DNA of 64,000 bases from Shewanella pneumatophori (GCF_023283895.1 NZ_JAKILB010000001.1:607582-671581), one strand, 5' to 3'. Shown: positions 19,450-28,296, counted from the stretch's first letter. The notes: generated by a model from the letters alone, not told the origin. Program-made: numbers and translations.

Positions 19450-20399
19450 TGTTTCTAGCTAAGCCTTCAGATTTAAGACGCAACGGCGTGCTTTGTATGA
19501 ATAAACGTAATATCGACTATATCGGTCGATATAACCCGCGTAAGTTTTACAAACGAGTCGATGATAAGTTAACCACTAAGCAATTGGCATTGGCGAATAA
19601 CATCGCCGTGCCAGACTTAATTGGTACTGTATCTGAGCAACACGGTATTGCAGATATTCCAGGCATGGTAAATAACACTGACGGCTTTGTAATTAAGCCG
19701 TCTAAAGGTTCTGGCGGTAAAGGGATCTTGGTGGTTACCAAAGTTGAGAATGGTCGATACTACAAGCCTAACGGCCAAGAAGTCACTCCTTCAGAAGTTG
19801 ACCGTCACGTTTCTAACGTACTCAGTGGTCTATTTTCATTAGGTGGTAAGCCTGATGTAGCTATTGTAGAGGGCTTGATTCAATTTGATCCTGTATTTGA
19901 TGGTTACTCTTATGAAGGTGTACCAGATATTCGTCTGATCATCTTTAAAGGCTTTCCAATTATGGGCATGTTGCGACTTTCTACCGCGGCATCCGACGGT
20001 AAGGCCAATTTGCACCAAGGTGCTGTGGGTGTCGGAATTGATATTGCAACAGGTAAAGGCCTACATGCAGTGCAATTTGACCAACCTATTGATCTGCATC
20101 CTGACACGCAAAAAGAGCTTATTTCGATACAAGTCCCTCAGTGGGATACGCTATTGCACACAGCGTCAATGGCTTATGAAATGTCAGAACTTGGCTATCT
20201 AGGTACCGATATGGTTCTCGATAAAAACAAAGGGCCGCTTTTGCTTGAGCTAAATGCGCGTCCGGGTTTAGCGATTCAAATTGCTAATGGTCGCGGTATT
20301 TTACCTAATCTTCGCCATGTTGAAAAAATGGGCAACCATAATATGACTGTTGAAGAACGTGTGGCCTACGCCAAAATCCATTTCAGTGCCAACAGCTAA
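19449..20399 (+). CDS. Alpha-L-glutamate-ligase-like ATP-grasp protein (RimK-related)
   Basis: A 316-residue ATP-grasp amidoligase. ATP-binding is shown by GFVIKPSKGSGGKGILVVTK (about 77-96) and the metal-binding end by LLELNARPGLAIQIANGRG. The N-terminus MFLAKPSDLRRNGVLCMNKRN is typical of the family found with the transglutaminase-7TM protein. Such enzymes join an amino acid, often glutamate, to a carboxyl group; the acceptor is unknown. It is translationally coupled to the upstream gene, while the downstream pseudo-M3 gene begins inside its 3' end. Confidence 0.9.
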   Translation: MFLAKPSDLRRNGVLCMNKRNIDYIGRYNPRKFYKRVDDKLTTKQLALANNIAVPDLIGTVSEQHGIADIPGMVNNTDGFVIKPSKGSGGKGILVVTKVENGRYYKPNGQEVTPSEVDRHVSNVLSGLFSLGGKPDVAIVEGLIQFDPVFDGYSYEGVPDIRLIIFKGFPIMGMLRLSTAASDGKANLHQGAVGVGIDIATGKGLHAVQFDQPIDLHPDTQKELISIQVPQWDTLLHTASMAYEMSELGYLGTDMVLDKNKGPLLLELNARPGLAIQIANGRGILPNLRHVEKMGNHNMTVEERVAYAKIHFSANS

Positions 20400-22158
20400 T
20401 CTACGTCAATGGCTGTTAAAGCCAGCTATCTGGTGTTTATTTTGCTTTAATACGGCAGCTTATGCTGCCGTATCTCCTATCCCACTGTTAGTTGAGCAAT
20501 GTCTGAGTTATCAGTTTCCTGCTAAGCACAATTTAGATATTCAAGCTAACAAGCCTAATGAAAACAATAACTTTACTATAGAAAACCAAGCCATCGAACT
20601 TGAACGAAACCTCATTGGCTTTTTCAATATCAACGATAGGCTCAAGTATTATCGTCAATTTCCACTCACATACGCTGACCGTGAGCGTGTGTTGCAATGT
20701 CAGTTGTATCTAGCTGACGAGCTAGCGCTGTTTTTTAAGTCGGCAGAGTTTCAATCAATTCGTTTTAAACTTGCGGCTAGCCAAGATCCTAATATTCAAG
20801 CATTAGCAAAACGCATCAATCGTTTAGCAAAAAACACCGAAAAGCCCTACGATAAAGCGCAATTACATACGGCGCAGGCGACTTTTAAGCAAGGTGTGAG
20901 CAGCCAGTCACTAAGCCTGAATTTTATTGGCGAGCGTTGTAAATTAGATCAGCCTGAAGCGATGACTGAACAAATAACAAATCAGCACGACAAATCCTTT
21001 AACGACTCTTTAGCCAGCTATTTAATTAAACAGCCCAATGAACAGTGTAGAAAGGAAGTGTGGCAAGCATATCAAGGCCGCGCATCGATAAAAAACCACA
21101 CCGCACTCATGCAAATCACAGAGCTGCGCCAGCAGCAAGCCACACAGGCAGGTTTTAATGACTATGTCGAAAATATGCTGAGTCAGCAATGGCTAGCAGA
21201 GCCGAGCTTAGTCGCTAAATTTTTAGATGCGCAAACTCAAGCTATTAATATCGCCCCTTGGGATCTTGGCCAACTACTGGCAAAAGCACAATCAACGAAG
21301 GTCGAGTCATACAGCTCACAGTTATGGCTACAGCAAATAAGTACTGCACTCGAAACGCTTGGGATCCGTTTCTCCAAGGTTAATCCAAAGCTTTATCGTA
21401 TTTACCATGAACAACGATTAATTGGTGAGGTTTATGTCAACCTTGGTAAAAGGATTAAGGCCAAAGCCATTCGTCATACTGTTGTTGGTCAGCAGTTTGG
21501 TCAATTTGAGCTAACCCTTCCCACTGATTTAAGCCAATATAAAACCCAAAGTCAGGTCATTAACGCACTTGCGCAAATTGTTAGTCAGCTAGCCAGTGGC
21601 GATAAGTATTATCTTAATAATACCCTAGGCGAAACTCAGGACAGCGCCAAAATCGACCTGCTTTGGCTGCAAATTTGGCTTAAAGCTAAGCTTTTACCTA
21701 CACCGACACCAGATAGCAGAGAAGCAATATTGCAGCGTTATTCAGCGCAGCTACAGGTGTTTCGCGCTAAGGTCGCATTCAATACTTATTTAGCAGCAGA
21801 CAGCAACAACAAATTCGATTTAAGTAAAGTATTTACGCTCGCATTTGGTAAGGGTTGGGATAATATTAGCGATTCTGCCTATAGTTTTAGTGGCATTGTC
21901 TACCAAGGACCAATTTACTACCAAAACATCTGGCAACAGGCCGTAGCCAAGAATATTTACCAGTCGACAAAAGACTGTCAGAATCAAAAACGTGTTTTCA
22001 ACAACTTAGTGGTTAATGAAACCGCTAGCGATTTAGCAACTCGATTGCAATTATTACTAGGGGAGCCAATAACCAGTGACTCACTCATCAAAAGGACTCA
22101 ATATGCCTTCAATCCTCAAGATCAGTACTCTCGCAGCTGCACTTTTTTGCGCCAATAG
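20386..22158 (+). CDS. Exported M3-peptidase-like protein lacking the HExxH zinc site (pseudoenzyme)
   Basis: The frame is open from TTG 20350; GTG 20386 is preferred because it gives a clean signal peptide (NLRQWLLKPAIWCLFCFNTAAYA), but no good ribosome site supports either start. The fold reads as M3/oligopeptidase: the helix CRKEVWQAYQGRASIKNH, then LMQITELRQQQATQAGFNDY, and C-terminal YQGPIYYQNIWQQAVAKNIY and LLLGEPITSDSLIKR, which match conserved M3 blocks. Where M3 enzymes have HEFGH, this protein reads VINALAQIVSQLAS (near 21556-21597), so both His and the Glu are replaced. It should be periplasmic and catalytically dead, perhaps binding peptides for the neighbouring cassette. Confidence 0.75.
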   Translation: MPTANLRQWLLKPAIWCLFCFNTAAYAAVSPIPLLVEQCLSYQFPAKHNLDIQANKPNENNNFTIENQAIELERNLIGFFNINDRLKYYRQFPLTYADRERVLQCQLYLADELALFFKSAEFQSIRFKLAASQDPNIQALAKRINRLAKNTEKPYDKAQLHTAQATFKQGVSSQSLSLNFIGERCKLDQPEAMTEQITNQHDKSFNDSLASYLIKQPNEQCRKEVWQAYQGRASIKNHTALMQITELRQQQATQAGFNDYVENMLSQQWLAEPSLVAKFLDAQTQAINIAPWDLGQLLAKAQSTKVESYSSQLWLQQISTALETLGIRFSKVNPKLYRIYHEQRLIGEVYVNLGKRIKAKAIRHTVVGQQFGQFELTLPTDLSQYKTQSQVINALAQIVSQLASGDKYYLNNTLGETQDSAKIDLLWLQIWLKAKLLPTPTPDSREAILQRYSAQLQVFRAKVAFNTYLAADSNNKFDLSKVFTLAFGKGWDNISDSAYSFSGIVYQGPIYYQNIWQQAVAKNIYQSTKDCQNQKRVFNNLVVNETASDLATRLQLLLGEPITSDSLIKRTQYAFNPQDQYSRSCTFLRQ

Positions 22159-23188
22159 TTTTGCCGCCGACCTTGCTGTCACAGAGTCAACTAAGGCAGA
22201 AGTCTATCAAGGGATAAAAAACAACCTTGAAGAGCATCTATTCGAATTGCCTCCTCGTGTGCAAGGTCACTATGGCATTCGTCAATATCGTATGACTGGC
22301 GATACCAAATACGCCAATGCTGCACTTGTTGATTTATACGCTGTCACTGAAGCTCAAGCGTTTTACGCCTGTAATATTGATAAGCCAGGCTTTATCTCTG
22401 AACAGGCAGAACAAGCAATTTCGGTACTAGGTAAAGGGCCACGTGCAAAAGCACGTAAAAAGGCGCTACAGCCCTTCCCTGAATTCATTTTTTATACCGA
22501 TGTATTATTGCGTTACTCAAGCCGTATTGATGAGTTTGGTTTTACCGGCCCATGTCATGACCAGCTTACTGCAGCACTGAAAAAAGCCGACTTAAAAACC
22601 GGTTTAACTGATAAAGCCATGATAGAAACTTGGGCTGCGCAGCTCATTAACTACGTTTATTGGGCAAAGCAGATTGGTGTAGGTGATTATCTAGCTGATT
22701 ACAAACAAGCATTTATTGATGTTTATCCAGACAGTAAAGACAACACGCTAGATAAAAAACAGTATCGCAATAAGCTGTACGGTATGACCCACTTTGTTTT
22801 TGCGGCGAGTGAATACTACCAACACAATGTCGATGCTAAAGAGTTTGCATGGATTTTAGATCACTTCGAGCACAATATTGACCGCATTTTAAAAGATGCC
22901 ACAGACGATATTATTGCTGAAGTGGGTATTAGCTTCTTATTAGCTGGCCAGCCAAACAACCCTGTTGTCAAGAAAACCCAGCAGCACATCATCAATGCAT
23001 TTGATCAAAAAGAACAAATCATTTTATCACCAAGAGGTAACCCAGATCTGGTGATTGGCGAACACCGAAACGTATTAGCAATGATGTTACTTGATTGGCC
23101 GGAAAAGTTGCATAAAGGCCCGTACCTTTCAGAGTTAAAAGCGACTAAAAAGTATTTGCCCAAACAAGTTACGCCAATAAAAAAGTAA
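22103..23188 (+). CDS. Exported protein of unknown function (possibly DUF3541)
   Basis: The start at ATG 22103 is supported by AAAGGA (22091-22096) and a signal peptide (ILKISTLAAALFCANSFA); 361 residues. The gene begins 56 bp inside the end of the pseudo-M3 gene in another frame. The mature protein is mostly helical, with LPPRVQGHYGIRQYRMTGD, a Cys in AFYACNID and another in GPCHDQL, YGMTHFVFAASEYYQHN and VIGEHRNVLAMMLLDW. From memory it resembles the DUF3541 family of Vibrio and Shewanella. The His-rich motifs could bind metal. No reaction can be assigned. It ends the cassette, before a terminator. Confidence 0.75.
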   Translation: MPSILKISTLAAALFCANSFAADLAVTESTKAEVYQGIKNNLEEHLFELPPRVQGHYGIRQYRMTGDTKYANAALVDLYAVTEAQAFYACNIDKPGFISEQAEQAISVLGKGPRAKARKKALQPFPEFIFYTDVLLRYSSRIDEFGFTGPCHDQLTAALKKADLKTGLTDKAMIETWAAQLINYVYWAKQIGVGDYLADYKQAFIDVYPDSKDNTLDKKQYRNKLYGMTHFVFAASEYYQHNVDAKEFAWILDHFEHNIDRILKDATDDIIAEVGISFLLAGQPNNPVVKKTQQHIINAFDQKEQIILSPRGNPDLVIGEHRNVLAMMLLDWPEKLHKGPYLSELKATKKYLPKQVTPIKK

Positions 23189-23214
23189 CTCGTTCAGTTA
23201 AGTAAATTACCTTT

Positions 23215-23240
23215 AAAGGGCCCCTCGGGGCTCTTTATTT
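23215..23240 (+). terminator. Intrinsic terminator after the retropepsin cassette
   Basis: AAAGGGCCCC-TC-GGGGCTCTTT forms a GC-rich stem with one mismatch, followed by TATTT. It lies 27 bp after the stop of the exported-protein gene and before the LysR gene. Confidence 0.75.
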
Positions 23241-23276
23241 AATATTCGCAATACCATTTCAGATAATTACACTCCT

Positions 23277-24170
23277 ATGGATAGAGCAAAATCAACGCTT
23301 GAGCAGTGGCGAATACTGCAAGCAGTGGTCGATTTCGGTGGTTACTCTCAAGCCGCAGAAAAACTCAATAAGAGCCAATCGTCACTTAACCATGCCGTCG
23401 CAAAACTGCAATTGCAACTTGGGGTACAACTACTTGAAGTAAAAGGTCGAAAAGCCTATTTGACCGAATGTGGCGAAGTGTTACTGCGTCGTTCTCGCCA
23501 CATAACCCAATCTGTTAATGAGCTCGAAATGCTGGCTAATAACTTAGAAACTGGTTGGGAGCCAACATTAACCATTGCCCGTGAAATCATTTATCCAATG
23601 GAGCACTTAGTTGACGCTCTTAGTGAGTTTTTACCACAAAGCCGTGGTACAAGAGTCACGATTGTCGACACTGTCATTACCGGCACTGCAGAGTTAATCA
23701 ATCAACAGAGTGTAGATCTTGCGATTTGTGGCGGGCCGCCTCCTAAAGGTCATATAGCAGAACCCTTGCTCGATATAGACTTTGCGCTAGTATGCCATCC
23801 AGAGCACCCACTAGCCCAAATGGGCATTATCGACGATGATCAAACCTTAGCACAGCATCTACAAATCGTTATTAAAGATACTGCCTTAGCGCCAAATACA
23901 GACTTAGGCTGGCTGAAAGCCGAGCAACGCTGGACGGTGAGTAATTTCCATGAGGCGATTACCATTTTGAAAAAAGGCATGGGATTTTGTTGGGTACCAC
24001 AAAACCTTGTAGACAATGATCTCGAGTTACAATTATTAACTAAACTACAACTGCAAGGCTCTAGTAAACGTAGAGCAAATTTGAGCTTAGTGATCCCTAA
24101 TCGAGATAAGCAGGGACCTGCCAGTGAATTACTTGAAGCCATTATCAAGCAACATCACCAAATTGAATAA
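23277..24170 (+). CDS. LysR-family transcriptional regulator
   Basis: A 297-residue protein with an N-terminal winged HTH (LEQWRILQAVVDFGGYSQAAEKLNKSQSSLNHAVAKLQ; the wing helix uses KSQSSLNHAV). A periplasmic-binding-protein-like effector domain follows (DLAICGGPPPKGHIAEPLLD and MGFCWVPQNLV). The effector is unknown. The gene follows a terminator, so it is probably separately transcribed, and it converges with the hybrid kinase gene with a 3-bp gap. Confidence 0.93.
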   Translation: MDRAKSTLEQWRILQAVVDFGGYSQAAEKLNKSQSSLNHAVAKLQLQLGVQLLEVKGRKAYLTECGEVLLRRSRHITQSVNELEMLANNLETGWEPTLTIAREIIYPMEHLVDALSEFLPQSRGTRVTIVDTVITGTAELINQQSVDLAICGGPPPKGHIAEPLLDIDFALVCHPEHPLAQMGIIDDDQTLAQHLQIVIKDTALAPNTDLGWLKAEQRWTVSNFHEAITILKKGMGFCWVPQNLVDNDLELQLLTKLQLQGSSKRRANLSLVIPNRDKQGPASELLEAIIKQHHQIE

Positions 24171-24173
24171 GTG

Positions 24174-26714
24174 CTAATGCAATTTCGCGAGTTTATCTAC
24201 CAATACTTCTCGTTTAAAAGGCTTAGGTAGATAATCATCCATGCCTGAGTCAAAACACTTTTGAATATCATCATCTAAAATTGAGGCGGTTAAAGCAATA
24301 ATGGGCACAGGTTGAGTCGCTAATTGCTTTTCCAAATTCCGAATCGCTTTTGTCGCTTCAAAGCCATCCATCACCGGCATCATGCAATCCATCAAAATCA
24401 CCGAAAACTGACCACGATGCTGCTTAAATTGCTCCAGTGCTTCTTGCCCATCATTGGCAATAAGATAAGGTAAATTAAGCTTGGCTAGATTTATTGATAC
24501 AACTTGTTGATTAACCTTATTATCTTCAACAACTAATACCATTTTAGCTAACGTAGCTGGCTGTTTTTCTGCAGACATATCTTGCTTAGTATATGCAGAT
24601 GCCTTTGGCTCAGGAGCAGTTAAATTCTTTAGCCCACTGTTTATTTTGGCATTAAACCCAGCAGTCGGTTTATTCTCAGCGTCATATATGTCTAATTGTT
24701 CAACCTGTTGTTTACTCTGCAGAGCAACAGATTGCAGTAAACTATCTAAGCGACTGCCGAGCAGTGGTAAAGTTATGTAACCTGCAACTAAATCACCAAA
24801 ATCTTCTTTATAATGATGATTTCCCCGAGCAAGTAAAATAGCAATATTAGGATAACTACGTGAGACATCATGCAAACCCTGTCTATCCGCTAACTCTTCA
24901 GCATGCAAAATAATCACGCTCGATTGCTTTAATAAATCACCAATATTGGCAATATTATCGATTAACGCAAAAGGATAATGTAGACCTTTTAAGTTTTGTA
25001 GCAGTAAGGAGTTTGGATTAGTCGTACAATAAATAACATGAGTATTGCGTAGTTTAGGAGTAAGAACTTCATCATTTTGTAGCTCGAAATTGAGTAAAAA
25101 GGAAAACTCACTGCCCTCGCCTTTACTCGATTTTATCGCGATCTCGCCGCCCATCATGTTCACCATTTTGCTGGAGATGGAAAGACCTAGCCCTGTACCA
25201 CCATAATTGACTGAGGTACTCGTTTCCTCTTGTTTAAACTCTTCAAATATTTGCTGATGCTTACTTTCGTCAATCCCAACACCCGTGTCTTTAACTAAAA
25301 ACAACAATTTAATCGAGTCAGCTGTTTGCCCTTGGTTTTCTACCTTAAAATACACATAACCTTTGGCGGTAAATTTAACGGCATTAGAAGCCAAGTTCAT
25401 AAGCACTTGACGTAATTTTTGCTCATCAGCTCGAATGTAATTGGGAATGCTCTCATCAAGGCTGATTTCAATATTAATATTCTTTTGCTGCGCCTTGGGG
25501 GCAATCAATGCTGCGGTGTCATAAATAATTTCTTTGACGCCACAGGTATGAGGACAGATCTCTAAATGACCAGATTCGATTTTAGACAGATCCAAAATAT
25601 CATTAATCAACATTAATAAGGTTTGCGAGGATGAGTTAATCGTACTTAAATAATCTTTTTGAATCGCCGTTAATTTAGAATCATTCAGGATCTCTGTCAT
25701 GCCTATAATGCCATTTAATGGTGTTCTGATCTCATGGCTCATATTGGCCAAAAACGCGCTTTTAGCTCGGTTAGCTCGCTGCTCTTTCTGCTTGGCAGAA
25801 ATAAGTCCCGACTCCATTCGAGTAATTGCTAAATAGAGGTAACAAAGAATTGCAGCGATACATAGAACCAACAAAAACTCAGTGATCAATTGGGTGTTTA
25901 CTAGTGCAGAAATGCTATGGTCGACTTGAGACGGAATGGTTTTAAAAAGTAGATTTAAGCTTTTTTCAATATTGTGAACATTTTGCCGAAATGCGCCGTG
26001 ATAACCTTGAGACTCACTATAGCCTCGCCTTTGCATAGACTGTTGCAGTTGATAAAAAGCATGCTTAAAGTCGCTAAATGGTTGCTGTAACTCACTGCTT
26101 AAGCTCGAACGGCTCTCTATATGACTTTCAATATCAGCAAACTGCTTAGAAATTTCTACCAATAAACGCGGTTCAAAACTGTCAAAAAATTCGAATGTCG
26201 TCGACTTATTATTAATAATTAAACTAAATAATGTCGGATCGTCTAGCTCATTGACCCGCTGCTGCAACTGAATAGCATCGCGGTCAAATACCTGTAACAG
26301 ACCCATTTGATGATTGCCGCCATGTAATCGATAAATCTCATTGGTGAGCAAAGTAAAAGAGCTAATATATTGATCAAGTTCACGCTGTGCTTGCTGGCTG
26401 TTAAAAGAGATATTTAGACCACTTTCAGCAAGTAAATGGTTAATTGATGTTAATTGTTGCTCTAGGCTTACTTTTAGCGATTGAAGCTGAGTAATATATT
26501 TAGGCTGTATACGGCTGATAAAATCCTTTTCGTTACGTCGGATCATTAATAACGTATTTGATGACTCAACAACCTTTGATTCAAGCTCTAATAACGCTGC
26601 TTTGCTACTAAATACATATTGTGTAACTAACACATTAACAATAACCAGCATAAAGATAGCTATGCTACCTGCAAGCAAAAACTGCTTTATGGTCCAACTT
26701 CCTTGTTTAAACAT
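24174..26714 (-). CDS. Hybrid sensor histidine kinase with C-terminal receiver
   Basis: An 846-residue inner-membrane protein. TM1 is at about 12-33, a periplasmic helical sensor region spans about 34-275, and TM2 about 278-297. A short linker follows, then HisKA with the phospho-accepting His in FLANMSHEIRTPLNGIIG. HATPase has N box NLASNAVKFT, DTGVGI and GGTGLGLSIS. A degenerate receiver-like segment (about 555-660) lacks an obvious phospho-Asp, and a complete receiver has its Asp in VILMDCMMPVMDG. The layout recalls BarA-type kinases, but no Hpt domain is present, so a separate phosphotransfer protein is expected. The stimulus is unknown. Confidence 0.93.
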   Translation of the reverse strand: MFKQGSWTIKQFLLAGSIAIFMLVIVNVLVTQYVFSSKAALLELESKVVESSNTLLMIRRNEKDFISRIQPKYITQLQSLKVSLEQQLTSINHLLAESGLNISFNSQQAQRELDQYISSFTLLTNEIYRLHGGNHQMGLLQVFDRDAIQLQQRVNELDDPTLFSLIINNKSTTFEFFDSFEPRLLVEISKQFADIESHIESRSSLSSELQQPFSDFKHAFYQLQQSMQRRGYSESQGYHGAFRQNVHNIEKSLNLLFKTIPSQVDHSISALVNTQLITEFLLVLCIAAILCYLYLAITRMESGLISAKQKEQRANRAKSAFLANMSHEIRTPLNGIIGMTEILNDSKLTAIQKDYLSTINSSSQTLLMLINDILDLSKIESGHLEICPHTCGVKEIIYDTAALIAPKAQQKNINIEISLDESIPNYIRADEQKLRQVLMNLASNAVKFTAKGYVYFKVENQGQTADSIKLLFLVKDTGVGIDESKHQQIFEEFKQEETSTSVNYGGTGLGLSISSKMVNMMGGEIAIKSSKGEGSEFSFLLNFELQNDEVLTPKLRNTHVIYCTTNPNSLLLQNLKGLHYPFALIDNIANIGDLLKQSSVIILHAEELADRQGLHDVSRSYPNIAILLARGNHHYKEDFGDLVAGYITLPLLGSRLDSLLQSVALQSKQQVEQLDIYDAENKPTAGFNAKINSGLKNLTAPEPKASAYTKQDMSAEKQPATLAKMVLVVEDNKVNQQVVSINLAKLNLPYLIANDGQEALEQFKQHRGQFSVILMDCMMPVMDGFEATKAIRNLEKQLATQPVPIIALTASILDDDIQKCFDSGMDDYLPKPFKREVLVDKLAKLH

Positions 26715-27043
26715 ACTGCAATTACTCTAAAACCTTGTAATCATCTAACAATAGGTTATTAGTAAAGGATTCACCAATAAATAGCTGATTCAAAGCGCAA
26801 AACACCATCCAAATGTGATTCATTTTGTATCAAGGATAGTTCGGACAATGTAAGGCATAAGCTTACAGCCTGCTTAGTTCATACTTTGGCTTTGCTTTGA
26901 TTGGGGTTAGGAGTGAGATAGGGTTGGGATTCAGTTTGTTATTAATACCAACGATAAAACCAGTTGCACTTTTACATGCATAAAAAACGCATCTAAATGC
27001 GTTTTAATATCGATACCTTAGTCAAGATGCTTGTATAGCTCAC
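26715..27043. other. Intergenic region, 329 bp
   Basis: Holds the kinase promoter side and the terminator of the 84-residue gene (26982-27005). A G-rich stretch (26902-26931) has several GG/GGG runs. No gene is recognised. Confidence 0.4.
26982..27005 (-). terminator. Intrinsic terminator of the flagellar-rod-like small gene
   Basis: On the minus strand AAAACGCAT-TTAG-ATGCGTTTT is a 9-bp stem that runs into six Ts. It lies 38 bp past the stop of the gene at 27044-27295. Confidence 0.8.
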
Positions 27044-27295
27044 CTACACCTTAATATCGATCAAACTACCAATCATATCCGATGATGTTTGAATAACCTC
27101 TGCAGATGCTTGAGCATGAATAACTGCTTGATTGGCATCAACTAATGCTTCAACCGCACTTACGCCCGCTGAACTCACACTAGTACCACTGGCAGATTGG
27201 CTCGCACCTGCCACATCAATTGTAGCTTGGGTTAAATCAGACTGTGCCGACTGAAAACCATTTTGCCCTGAAATTATACTTGGTGGGATCTGCAT
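27044..27295 (-). CDS. Small protein resembling flagellar basal-body rod C-termini
   Basis: The ATG at 27295 (83 residues, MQIPPSIISGQNGF...) is preferred to a GTG seven codons upstream because AAAGGTGA precedes it. The C-terminal half, VEALVDANQAVIHAQASAEVIQTSSDMIGSLIDIKV (split here only for reference to its heptad-like pattern), resembles the helix that closes FlgB/FlgC/FlgG-type proteins. The N-terminal part is Ser/Ala/Gly-rich. No other flagellar gene is nearby. It stands alone with its own terminator next to signalling genes. The true function is unknown. Confidence 0.7.
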   Translation of the reverse strand: MQIPPSIISGQNGFQSAQSDLTQATIDVAGASQSASGTSVSSAGVSAVEALVDANQAVIHAQASAEVIQTSSDMIGSLIDIKV

Positions 27296-27524
27296 AGCAT
27301 CACCTTTAAAAATCACTATAAGTGATTAAATTATCTTCTAAACTCTATTCGATGTACAGAAAATTCAAAACAAACATGCACATATTAGCTCAATCTATAC
27401 TCCTGTAGACTACAATAAATACATCGTTAATTTCCGCGCAATAAATAGCCTTTAATATAAGAAAATGATAGCCTTATCGTATAAAAATACCGCTATGAAC
27501 TGACACGTTGAAGAGGGTCGCTAA

Positions 27525-27911
27525 ATGGATAAAATACGAATTCTGGTCGTTGACGATGATCCTTTCTGCTCAAGCCTATTATTATCAATCCTAGGTGATG
27601 ACTATCAAGTAACCACGGTCAATTCAGGTTTAGACGTCATAGATATTTCTACGGTTCAAAAGCCAGACTGTATCTTTTTAGATATCATGATGCCCGAAAA
27701 AAATGGCTATCAGGTACTCAAAGAGCTAAAAGATAACCCGTTAACCACCGCAATTCCTGTCGTGATTGTTAGCGGTTTAGCTGAAGATTCAGACCAAGAT
27801 CTTGGCCTAAGGTTAGGTGCCAGCGGCTATATAGGTAAACCTATCAACCCTGCAGAAGTGTTTAGGGTACTAAAAGAATGCAAATGTAATACTGCTTTGG
27901 ACTCAAAATAG
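27525..27911 (+). CDS. Single-domain response regulator
   Basis: A 128-residue CheY-like receiver: acidic pocket VVDDDPF, phospho-acceptor Asp in CIFLDIMMPEKNG, Ser in VIVSGLAED and Lys in GYIGKPINP. It has no output domain. GAGGGTC lies upstream of the ATG. It may partner with the nearby hybrid kinase or act in chemotaxis or phosphorelay; the sequence does not decide. Confidence 0.93.
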   Translation: MDKIRILVVDDDPFCSSLLLSILGDDYQVTTVNSGLDVIDISTVQKPDCIFLDIMMPEKNGYQVLKELKDNPLTTAIPVVIVSGLAEDSDQDLGLRLGASGYIGKPINPAEVFRVLKECKCNTALDSK

Positions 27912-27995
27912 TTAATCACTCGCGCTATTTGAAGATGTAGCTCCCTATTGCAGTCACTTATTGTTTTCATCAAAGAGAACATGGGATTGAAACAA

Positions 27996-28103
27996 TTAGT
28001 CTCGCTTATCTTGTTTCTTAATAGGTGTTTTATCAAATATAAAAAAGTACGAAGCAAAGACTCCGGCTATGGTAAGAACTGTTATAACTATTGTTTCTAG
28101 CAT
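27996..28103 (-). CDS. 35-residue single-TM membrane protein
   Basis: A small frame too short for usual gene calling: MLETIVITVLTIAGVFASYF begins it, then a short charged tail ends in KKQDKRD. It has one hydrophobic helix (about residues 4-23) followed by a positively charged C-terminus. AAAGAGG lies 11 bases upstream of the ATG and is a strong ribosome site. It is convergent with the response regulator gene. Size and shape resemble small membrane regulators or oxidase/transport accessory subunits, but no family is recognised. Confidence 0.55.
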   Translation of the reverse strand: MLETIVITVLTIAGVFASYFFIFDKTPIKKQDKRD

Positions 28104-28296
28104 AATAGCTAACCTCTTTTTTATTGTTTAAAGCTCAGCGCTCACTATATCAACGCTCACTACATAAGCACTAGCGATTATTGCAATGGTTATGGCACAG
28201 TTATGGTTACATAGCGGCAGTGGTTAATAGTGGCTAGTGTTAATAGTGCTCTGTTTAACAGTTCGCAGGTTTAATCAAAACAAGTATTAGCAAACA

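Noticed and set aside
26902..26931. G-rich run that might form a G-quadruplex
   Set aside because: One of the four runs has only two Gs and loop lengths are uneven, so at best a weak two-layer structure; there is no supporting context.
28104..28296. Repeated CGCTCACTA and TTAATAGTG words suggesting a repeat array
   Set aside because: Copies are few, short and irregular; no unit structure or CRISPR-like spacing.
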